This document shows, piece by piece, positions 51,701 to 62,700 of a stretch of DNA of 64,000 nt. Each line of letters starts with the position of its first letter. Within the stretch, counting starts at the first letter, position 1. Made by a program: the position numbers and the translations under genes. The stretch lies in assembly GCA_036971475.1 (NCBI GenBank), contig JBAIZL010000001.1:102620350-102684349 (forward strand), written 5' to 3'. The notes beneath the pieces were generated by a model that worked only from the letters and a program-made list of their open reading frames with translations, did not search any database and was not told where the DNA came from. The DNA is from Prosapia bicincta. Its lineage: Eukaryota; Arthropoda; Insecta; Hemiptera; Cercopidae.

Positions 51701-54700
51701 AGAACTCGTGAGTTTTTGGCCAAACACTCGATCACTGTTCTTTCCCAGCCCCGCCCCTACTCACCTGACCTTGCTCCTTGTGACTTTTTTTATTCCCAAA
51801 ACTCAAAAAACCCCTCAGAGGAAGAAGATTTGAAACGATATCGGAGATTAAGGCAAATGCGACGAAGGAGCTGAATGCCATCACAAAAGAAGCATACCAA
51901 GACTGTTTTAACAAGTGGAAACACCGTTGGGATAAGTGTGTGTGTTGGGGAGGAGAGTACTTTGAAGGAGACCCAGATAAAGTTCCAAATAAAGTACATT
52001 TTTTTTATGACCTCAGTCCGCATATTTTTTGAACAGAACTCGTACAGCCTGGTATTTCAATCTCTTGAGCACCTCCAGACAGAAAGCTGAGTAGATAGTT
52101 TCTCCCTGTTGTACCAACTCAACATGGATGATTCTTCATTATTTCGTCCTCCGGGCCAGGATATGTCGGCAATCGCCTCTTTAAATCCCTTGTGCCACCT
52201 CCTGGACTATGACCTTGAAATTCAGTTATCCTTGAAAGAATCTGGAATGTTTCTGTTGCATTCTTTCCCAGCCGCACAAAAAATTTGATGGAGTATCGCT
52301 GTTCAAGCAAACACTCCATCTCGCTGTGTTACAAAATCAAAAAGCGCACTTCATGTGGTATCATGTTTTTCCACTCTGACTGCTCAGAATAAACTGGCAA
52401 CTGACTGTGTTGGAAGGGCAAATTCCCACCACATTTGAAAAACAATATTTTAAACATAGTTAAGTTTTGAACACTGACTGATAGTAAGGCACAGGCACCA
52501 AAACTATTTAGTTCTGACAGTTTATTACTTTAATTTAATAGTCCTTCAATAAAACACTAAGTTAATACTATCATATACCCTGGAACTTTGTAGTTCATTA
52601 CGTTCGGTGAAACTTAAACAATCAGTTTTACATTATTTTATGACTATCCAAACTTTAATTTATTTTGTAAATTTGTAAAACTTTCATATTGTTCTAGTGT
52701 GTTGTGATGTGGTCCTTTTTTGTTGATGGTAAGATTTCTTGGTTATGGTAAATGACTATGTTTTTGTGTCATGTTTCTTTTAGGTGATTGGAGAATGCTA
52801 AGTTGGTTTTCTGTTTAGGTGATTTTGTGTGTTCCTCGACTCTTTGTTGAAAGCTGCGACTCGTTTGCCCAATGTAGAATTTGGTAAATTTGTACAGTTT
52901 AATTTGTATATGCCTGGTGCTTGTAGTTTATCTTTGTTGTTGGTGTTGTGTTGTATTTTGTTTTGTAAATAATTACTTTAACATTAGTTTATGACTATCC
53001 TAACTTTGAATTTTGTAAATTTGTAAAAACCCTTAAGGGCCTATTCAAGAGGTTGTGTACTTTATTTCTAATTTGAGCTCACTCTAATATGAGCCTAAAT
53101 AGTAATCACATTTGCTATAGCCACATTTCTGATGATCAATTGATTTATTTAAAACTTCCTCTTCTCACATAAAACATGTTTACTAAGCCCTCATTTTTTC
53201 AAAATATTTTACCCTGAATTATCGTTTGTTTTTATAAATTGTTCACAGATTTCTCAAATGATTGTAGCAATATTTCTCCCTATGTGTATTGTTTTATATT
53301 CAATAACTATAAGGGTCAAACCAAAAAAATGAGCAAAATTTCAGCAAGGAACATCCTATTTCAGCTAGGACGTGCCAACACATCATAGTAAATATTGAAA
53401 AAACCTTTTTACTAATATTAGTACATAAGTTAGACTAGGAGGAAAGTAACATAAAATTGAAAGCTAGATGGTTACAAAAAGCAATATGTAAATTGTTGCA
53501 TCTTACCTTAAGATAAAAATATAAAATTATTTAAAATTACCTTAAGGAAAACTTCCAAGAATTGAATCTTTTCATGTGGTCATTTATAAGACTACGAACA
53601 GAGGACTCATGACTACATCGAGTGTTTTTAAGCAAAGAATTCATTACATCTTGGGTAAGTCGAGGATTTCTTAAACGGCTAAGAGTATGATCTGATGTCT
53701 TAACTTTGCTTGCATGAGATTCAAAGTAAGCATCTGAAGTGAACACCTGAAAAAAATAACTATATAAGACAAAATCACTAATTTCATGAAATAAAGAAAC
53801 TTAGAGAGTTACTTGAAAGAGAAACAAAGTAAATGAGATAGTTTATTAAGACAAACCCAAAATTCCAGAAGGGAAGTTTGTTTTAGATTCTAGTCTCCAC
53901 TTTTGTTGTACACAAGAATACACTAAATATAAAAAACATTTACACTACTGACCAATATCGAATAAAATCTTATTGAGCTCCACTCTCCGTTAACATAAAA
54001 ACTGTTGAAGCAATCTATATGTTTAGACGCCTGACAGAAAGTCAATGGGCCTTAAACATAAGCACAGATGTCTAGTTTTATGTGTGACAAATAAGGAAAT
54101 AATCTCTCTTACCAATAACAACAAACTGATGACTGAGTAGAGTGTTAATCAATAACTGATTTTCTAGATACCACTTACGCACCAAATCCCATGATCTTGA
54201 TCTGAACGCAGATAATTCTTGGAAGGCAATCACTACAGCCAATGGAATTAAAGGCCATAACTAAGCTAACAGTTTTCAATTAAAGAAGTTGAACTTCAAA
54301 TTATCCATACTTTGTTTGCATTGAAAGCATATAAAGTTCAAGGGAAGGCTGCCCAATCAAATCTTTCTGTTATAGAATAACAACTGCGGGAAAGAAAACT
54401 TCAGAGTAAATTGAATTCAGATAAGTTAATTTTGCTACTCAGAGAAAATTTCAGTATGAAGAGATGACAATTGCTTCAAATGTAATAAGGCTTTAACACA
54501 ACACGAATAAAATATAGGAAAGTGCCAATTAGGAATCAGAATGAGCAAAAGCAGCAGCTAACACTATTGAAACCATTATCTATGTTGTCAAAGCTGGTAT
54601 ATCAAAAAAACACTATAACATCATTTGAAGACTTATAAAAACAATTAAACATGCTATACAATTTTACAATAACCTAATGTAGACTGTAATCACGTGAAAG

Positions 54701-55438
54701 TCTTATAGTTACAATAATTTGTGTAGAAATGAATCTTCAGTCTATATTAAACTATACAGTAAACTATTCTTTTTCAAGTTTTACAGACGTTATTCAACAG
54801 TTAAATTGTGAAGACAATAACACCGCTGTGGATCCAGGATGGTACACCCAATCCTATCCAAAGTCGCCTAAAAGTAATTTTAGAAACTGTCAAAAAGTCA
54901 CAAAAAAGACATTGAAAATTTTTTAAATTTTTTCAGAAACTGCTTAACTGTATATGGAACAATATCATTGACATGTAATGACGCCTCTTCTACATAAAGT
55001 TTTGTTGTGTCGATCCATTATCAAGCCCTGTTATCTATAGGCAAGATTTTAGAATAAATTGCTCACAATACACACTTTTATTTATTTAGATTACTTTGGA
55101 TTATACTAAAAAATTCAACACAAAGGCTTGTAATCGTGATGTCATAAATAGACTACTACTGACCTCTGGCCCCATCAATATTAAATTGTTTTTTTGTATG
55201 TCATTTTATGAATTATTTGCAATGTTATAAGTTGCTTTAGTTATAAAATAATTTTGTCCACACTTCAGAGTCAAATACCTGGCTACACAGTGTTTAAAAA
55301 TTTAGTTGTCTTGAAAAACAGTAAAAAATAAAATAACAAGTAATATAGAACTAAATTTTTAAAGTCAATTCCTACTGAGGTCGACAAATAAAAATTTTAT
55401 TTTAGTTACTTTTCATTTTATAATTACAATTAATATAA

Positions 55439-55484
<46 letters not shown>

Positions 55485-56735
55485 TACAGAATCACAATAT
55501 TAAGGGGCAAAATAGAAAGTGAATTTCCTTGCGATTTTCCATTTTCCTCTTTATACACTATATAGTGTTAGACTATTATTTTTGTTGTTATTATTTATTC
55601 GCTTTTTTTGTTTCCAATTTATGAAGCTGATATATAGCTTCTTATTCTAACCACCTCTTGTAATGCTTCACTATTGCAAGGAATCTTTCTCTTAGAATTT
55701 CATATACATCTTTAAGTTCTTGAATTCTATTTAACAGAAAGTTGGATTAGTTCCAAAGTACTGGATTACAAACATGTAGTTCGTCAGTTCGAATTAATTT
55801 TTTAAAATTTTAATTAATGAATAAATATTTGAAAAAACTGTATTAAAATCATTTGAACTTGATTGGATAAAAAAAAGGATTTTATTAACAATTGAAAATT
55901 TGTATAAGATATATATATACAAGGAGAGTGTAACCTAATAACTGGAATTGAAAAATGGTGAGTAGTGGTTCTTTAAAAAAAAATTGATCTATGTTGTTTT
56001 CATTCTATGTATGTTATTAATAAAAATTTAATTGTTAATCTGTGCTGAAAAATGTGTTATCTACACGCTAATAGGTTGTTGTCTAACAACAATACCATAA
56101 AATCTTACAAAACTTACATAGTTGAGATCTTTTTTCTTACGCTTGATACTAGAATTAGATGAATTTTGTTGGACTAATGACCTTCTTGGTGTCAAAGGTT
56201 GTACTGCATCATCTTCAGAAGAACTGTCTGATGATTCTTGGGAAGTATCATCATTTTCACTGTCATAATTAAAATCGCTATCACTTTCTGAACTACATAC
56301 TTCTCGTAATTTTTCGACAGAAATTCCTATAGAAATACAGTACATTAGTAGAAATAATTACATATTGCTTATTAAGTAAATAGCAAAATTTAAAAATAAA
56401 GCTATTCAATACTAATGCTTTTAAATATTATTTTTATTTCAGAATATATAACATTTCCATTAGATATTATTACTGTATCCTGTACTAAATGATAAAACAT
56501 ATTATCCAATTTATATCCAAATTTGTTTTTAGGTAAAAGGTATTAGGCTATATATATGAAATTGATATGTTACTATTGTAAATACTTTTCACAGTGATTC
56601 GACAATGGTCAAGTGACCGAAAAGTACCACATCACACAAGGTAAAATTATTGCACTTGGTGGTGGATAAAAGTATTTACAATAGTAATATATCAACTTCA
56701 TAAAGTCAGTGCAACAGAAAAATAATGGACAATGT

Positions 56736-56786
<51 letters not shown>

Positions 56787-59700
56787 TTATTTATATTATA
56801 TAGCTATATATATACGTTTTTACTAAACAAACCTAATGTTTGTTCGAAACGAGTTTGAACTTCTTAATTGTGAAAACAGATTTTTTTAAAATTTAAAACA
56901 TTTTTTTAAAACAAATATAGAAACAATCTAACGGTTGAAGATGACTTAAATCCATATTTAAGATTAAAATATGACTATAGACTTTAACAAAGTTTGCAAA
57001 AAAAAGAAACAAGATCATCCCTCCATTTAGTTTAAGATGATGTCGCTTCTAAATCAAAAAGACTCCAATGCTATTAGTGATCCCCACAGCCTGAAGCCCT
57101 GCTGCTTTGGAAACTATTGCGAATCTATACAGTAAAGATAACTGGATCCATGTACACACTGATGGGCAGAGGTAAAGGATGCCTCTGGTGCTGGCTTTTA
57201 AAGCAACAACTTTGAGGGCTGTAGCCCAGTTTGAATTAATGCCAACAACTTTGATGGTGAGATTGCGGCTATAGTACAAGCTGCCAAAAAACTTTGTTCG
57301 ATCTCCAGAGAGTCAGCAAGAGTTGTGTTCTTCGTGGATTCACAGGCTGCTACGAGGGGTATTCTTAAAGTAAGGGCCGTTTAAAAATTGAAAGGAAAAA
57401 AAAAGAAATTTGCCAAAACTAATTTTATATTTGGAATCTCCATACTTTTATCTATTTTTCTACATAGTTTCCAAGTTTTTGTAAACACTTATTATATCGC
57501 ACAACTAAATTTTGGAAACCTTCTTCATAAAAACTTGCCGCCTGCTGTGATAACCAAGAATTCATGGCCGTTTTCAATTCCTCGTCATCGTCATAACGGC
57601 TGCCGCCCAAGTGATGTTTCAGATGACGGAAGAGATGAAAGTCGCTCAGCGCAAGGTCAGGGCTGTAGGGTGGGTGGTCCAAAACTTCCCAGCCAAAAGA
57701 GTCCAATGCAGCTCGGGTCAGTGTGAGGCCTTGCATTATCGTGCAGAAACAAAATTCCTTTTGTGAGCATGCCACGTCTCTTGTTTTGAAGCGCTCTGCT
57801 GAGCTTCCTCAGAGTTTGGCAGTAGGCTTCTACATTTATTGTCGTTCCTTGTTCCATAAGTCGACCAGCAAAACACCATGCCTATCCCAAAACACGGACG
57901 CCATGATCTTGGGCTGTGACAAAGTCTGGCTTTGACCTTTACGGGAGATTGCATGTGTCTCCATTCAATGGTTTGTTGTTTCGATTCGGGAGTGAAATGC
58001 GAAACCCGCGTTTTGTCTCCAGTTACAATCCGACTCAGCATGTCATCACCATTTTCATCATAACGTGTCAGAAAATTCAAGGAACTCTCGAGTCTTTTGT
58101 GTTTGTCCTCCTCCGTCAGGAGTTTAGGGACCCAACGCAAGCACAGTTTCTTGAAGTTTAATTTTTTATGAACAATTTTGTAAATCACAGACCTCGAAAC
58201 TTCCGGAAATTCGTGTGAGAGAGTAGTGATCGTGAAGCGTCTGTTGTCACAAATTTTCACTTCAACTGAAGCCAGCAAATCGTCTGAGATTAGAAATGGA
58301 TGACCAGATCGCGTTTCGTCATGGACATTGTCGCAGCCATCTTTGAAGTCTCGAACCCACTTACGCACTTTTCCTTCACACATGGCATTAGCACCGTAAA
58401 CTTCAGAAATCTGTCGGTGAATTTCTGCAGCAGACATGTTTCTTGCCGACAAAAACCGTATAACCGAAAAACTTCGCAAGGGGCTTGCGATTACATTTTG
58501 TAAGTACAGAATACAACGCACAGGTTAGCTACACAGCTGTAACTGAGCGTAGTTGTTGCCAAGGCATGCCGGGACGTGACGCAAGCGCTCGTTGCGGCGT
58601 GCAAGCGAACTATGAGGGAATATAAACAAACAGACCTTAGTTTAGAAATACGCTTAGTATAATTGCACTAACTAGTAATATCTCTGCCAACTGTGTGCAA
58701 ACAATGAATGGAAGAAAGGCCCTGGCAAGGATGATTGAAGAAGGGTGCCACATTGTGCTGCAATGTCTCCTTAGCCATGTTGGCATTGTAGGAAATGAAC
58801 CCGCAGACCAGTTAGCGAAGAAAGGTAACACCTTGCCACAGCCTGACAATCCTATATCTCTATTGACAGCAAGAAGCCTGATTGAATCTACTATCAATGA
58901 AAAAACAAGGGAAACTCAAAAAGAAATGAGCGCTGGAAAGATATGGAGGAGCCTGGCACACACAGTGCTAATACCACATAGCCTATCTAGAGTGGAAGCT
59001 GTTGCCAAATTCAGATTGCTTAAGGGCCATGACTATTTCCAAACCCAACTATATAAAATAGGATTAGCCGCCTCAGATATTTGCCCTCTGTGCAACCATC
59101 AAAAGATGGACGGTCCACATCTTCAGAATTGCACAGCATAGCAAGATATAGAAGACCAAGCCAGCATTGTCTCTACTGGGAGGCTAGGAGGAGAATGGCA
59201 GAAATGCCAAGATCTGGCATTGGATAAAGTAAAGTAAAGTAAGTAGTTTAAGATGATGAGTATAAATTTCATTGTTGTCAAAATTTTGTTAAACATTTAG
59301 AGCTCCAGAATTTGTAGTCCATGCCAATCATTAAAACTTTCAATACTAAGTAAAATAAAAACTTTCTGAAATTATAATTAAAATAATTTGATGAAAAACT
59401 TACTGAGACATAATTTTTTTGATATTTTGAAGTGGGTTTCAACAGGATCTCAATCTTTGTATTGGACATTGATTAATATTACTTTATTTGATCAAATTAT
59501 TATTTCAGTAAGTATTTCACAAATTTAATAAAATTAGAATTTCTGTAAATCGTTATTTTCAATAGAGAAGAATACAATTAAAATGTCATAATTGGAACAA
59601 TAATTACCACTTTTCTGTTTTATATAACTTGTTTGGATCTTTTTCTAGTAGCATACAATTAAAACTAAACAGAGCAATAAGACCTTCTTTGACTTCCATA

Positions 59701-62700
59701 TTGATTTATGACCTCTGGCTTCTCCTAGTTCTTTGCTCCAAGTGAATATCTTCACCTACATTTAAACTGTAATTACAAAATACCTATATACAATTACACT
59801 TGGACATATTCTCTTTTTTAATAAGTTTTTATGTACCATATTTATAACAGAGTTTATAACTCTGTTTGCATAGGTAACATTTTCTAGAAAACTGTATGGA
59901 AGCTGAGATCTAACTAGCAAAATGAAACCTGCTAAGAATTTTTACAATGGTATTAGGGACAACACCAAGAAAAAAAGTTTTGAATATTGAGAAAACAACT
60001 TGGGTTAAACTGTTCCACAATCATAGCATCCAAGATCGGGCAAGACTATGTCAGTTAATGTGTTAATTCACCGACACATTGACCTACAACTTTCCCTTAA
60101 GATAACCTGGATTTGAATTTTAAAATGATATTGAGTATCAAGAGGTAGACTAGATGTAACAATTCTAAGCCCTATTTGTTTTTATTTTATTGTGTAACTT
60201 GAGCATTCTTATTTTAAACTAAAAGCATAGTAATGTAACAATATGCATTATATTTTACCTTTTAACATTACTTATAGTTATGTAAAATAAACAATTTTCA
60301 AATGAATTTTAATCATGAAAAATGGAAATAAACTCACTCCTTTTTAATTTGTTTCTCAAACTGTATGGTGTCTTAGAAGAAATATCTGTTGTATTTCGAC
60401 CATCTTTTATCTGTTGTGCAGATAACGGAGTTGTTGATCCAGCTTTTGTCTTTTTCTGTTTAGGTGTCACAGTTTCAGAGATTTCTCCCTTACGAGTAGG
60501 TGTTGTCTTATTAGCAGATTCAGAAGCTTTAAGCGCCATTGCACCTTTCCTCTTAGGGGTTTGAAAGCCAACTATTTGCTTACCAGACACATCATTATCT
60601 TCAAACAAGGCTAGCATTTAAATCATTAATTATAGATTAGAACGATATTTTTTGCTCAAACAAAATTTTGTTGTTAGAAAATATTTTAAATCAAAATACT
60701 AATCAGTAATCTTGAATAACCTAAAATCTTCAAATGTTTCTAAAGAATATTTCTTTTATCTTAGTTTTTTAAAATAATAAATGTTTTTTTTTAACATGAT
60801 ACTACAACATGGAAATCCCTCAGTTTCCCCAGTGTTCTCTCTAAGAACATTTTCTTTCTGTGGAATGTTTTTACATCTCATTCATAGACTATTAAAAAAA
60901 AAAAGTTGCTTGTTGTAATCATCTTGAATTCACAGATTAAACTATAAGTAATTATTGTGTAACTAAGTGAATACTCAAAAGTATTCCCTTAGTTATACAA
61001 CAATTACTTACAATATTAAAAATACATAATCTTTAAAATATAAATAAAAACTTCTCTTTAAATCCCCCTTCAACTGGAGAAATGTGTTATTTTTACAAAA
61101 ATAAGATAAGGATGTACAAAAATCCATTCCAATTACATTTGGAAGAAATAAAATCCACTCGGAATAATTTTTATTGCAGTTTCAGTATTCCATTTTTAAC
61201 AACACTGAAATTACACACAGCAAAACATAGTTAGTAAATTTTTAAATGGACTATTTCTTAAAAGGAAATCATTGTTATTTGTTAATTTCAATATTTATAA
61301 TAACATTTCTAACACAATTTCTATATATAAGTCTTGTCAGTAAGTCACTTATTATAACACACACATTAATACAAGACTGGTGTTCAGAAAAAGCTTTATT
61401 ATTAAAACAATAAATTTTGAGCACAACTTTAATATAACTTACTTTTAAATTATTGAATGAAGGTAGAACAACTCTTTGTTTTAAAAAACATTTATAGATT
61501 TTAAAATAATTATTACATTTTAATTTATGCTTATTTAGGCAATCCCGTGCAAGTTTTTTGAGGATAATAAAACTTTATAAGTTCTTAATTTGTAAGTTAC
61601 GTAAATACTTTAAATACTCAATGTAATACTTGTCTTGCTTATAAAATTTAATTGGTTTCATTTTTCTAAGAATAAATTCAGATAAAATGTTTCTAAATGC
61701 TTAATTCCTCTATTATATATTTTGGTTAGACTGAACACAAAATGTTTATTTCAACAAAACATCACTGTTGCTGGCTATAGCAGCCTTGAAGGCGCTTTCT
61801 TCATCTTTAATTCCTTCATTATCAACCTTATTAATGACAACTACTTCAGGAAAAGAACTTATTTAAAATGCTGATAAAACTGGTCTTTTTTTATAATACC
61901 AAGCAAACCCCCTAGCCATAAAAATTGATGAGGAGGGAGAGGCTTCAAAAAAAGAAAGCTGAGGTAAAAAAAATCCATGGATGGAAAAAGTCTTTTTTAA
62001 AGACCTGTTGTAAGCCCTCTGTCCCTGATATGACAAAATATTAAATGCCCCATGGTATAGAAACCAAAGCTGTCTGGCTTTGTTACAATGCCCTGCCATA
62101 TCCGGTTGCTGGACCTCTGATGAAGAAGAGCATCACTGTAAAAGACTTATCATCTGATGTGACTACACCAATATACCATGATGTTGTTGAGAGCATTGAG
62201 CAGGTCTACAGGGGACAAATGTTAAGCCAACATTGAAATTAAAAACATGATGTGTTAGATATTTTCAACCTAAAATTTAGTAAACAGGGGTATTACAGAT
62301 GAGAAAACACTAAACAGCAGAAGTTATATCACGCTGAAGCAAATTCACACAAATTGTCGGATAAGTTGATGATCTATTTTGCACACCAGGTGACAGCACC
62401 ACCCAAGTTTCTATGTTAAAAAGCATGTGTGATTATGTGGCCCATAAACGCTATTTGAAATTAACATAACAGAAACTAACAAGCTTGTTTCTTAAGAAGT
62501 GGGTGATACTGAACAGTTTATACATGTTACTATGTTTTTTTGTATTGTGTAAATAACAGTGATTCTTCCCTTAGAAAAGGAGTTTATTGTAAGTTCAATA
62601 CAATTTATTTAACCTGAACATTTGTTATGTAGGATTGACAGCACTTCCAACTGGTCCAACTAATTTAGGTTCTACTATATAGTATTAAAACAGAATTGTA

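Larger units (their letters stand above)
50349..52440 (-). mobile_element. Old mariner-like element, split by a younger mariner
   Basis: Right part (52330-52043, - strand): N-terminal MECLLEQRYSIKFFVRLGKN, then after an internal deletion the text HVELVQQGETIYSAF and EVLKRLKYQAV. It continues to the left of the inserted element (50748 to about 50350) with degraded SVASHT, KGKYWESEENIQ-HVTT and ISVEEFR, the usual end of such transposases. Limits are approximate, since the terminal repeats were not located. Heavily decayed. Confidence 0.7.
47129..53540 (-). other. ORC2 intron (6.4 kb)
   Basis: Contains the TA tract 48683-48764, Penelope-tail repeats, the two nested mariners (50349-52440) and a PLE fragment. 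The stretch 47200-48680 holds no recognised feature. The part 49270-50340 is probably repeat-derived but unassigned. Confidence 0.85.
57130..59141 (+). pseudogene. LINE RNase H and C-terminal zinc motif, interrupted
   Basis: Before the mariner: VHTDG (first RNase H Asp), FDGEIAAI (Glu) and VFFVDSQAATRGI (second Asp). After it, from about 58670: NCVQTMNGRKALARM, then SHVGIVGNEPADQLAKKGN (last RNase H His/Asp block). An uninterrupted 148-codon frame (58695-59141) ends with CPLCNHQKMDGPHLQNC, a CCHC-like C-terminal motif. RNase H removes element RNA from RNA:DNA hybrids. The domain order puts it with RNase-H-bearing LINEs; a different family from the one at 34171-39775, judged by its text. Confidence 0.8.
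57043..59243 (+). mobile_element. 5'-truncated LINE with RNase H, split by mariner
   Basis: Flanked by a 15-bp target duplication, TAGTTTAAGATGATG, at 57028-57042 and 59244-59258. It ends in a short tail of TAAAG-type repeats (about 59223-59243). Only the 3' part of the LINE was inserted: RNase H plus the C-terminal Cys/His motif. A mariner (57373-58637) is inserted within it. Confidence 0.85.
56327..60337 (-). other. ORC2 intron (4 kb)
   Basis: Contains foldback copy 2, the TA tract after it, and the LINE fragment with its inserted mariner. The part 59260-60337 is AT-rich with nothing recognised. Confidence 0.85.

Noticed and set aside
60322..60564. 80-codon open frame, +
   Set aside because: Antisense of an ORC2 exon.
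60603..60617. ATG at 60617-60615 as the ORC2 start codon
   Set aside because: The frame would fit (MLALFED...), but the acceptor at 60611-60612 and the in-phase acidic exon at 63344-63448 argue for an internal exon.
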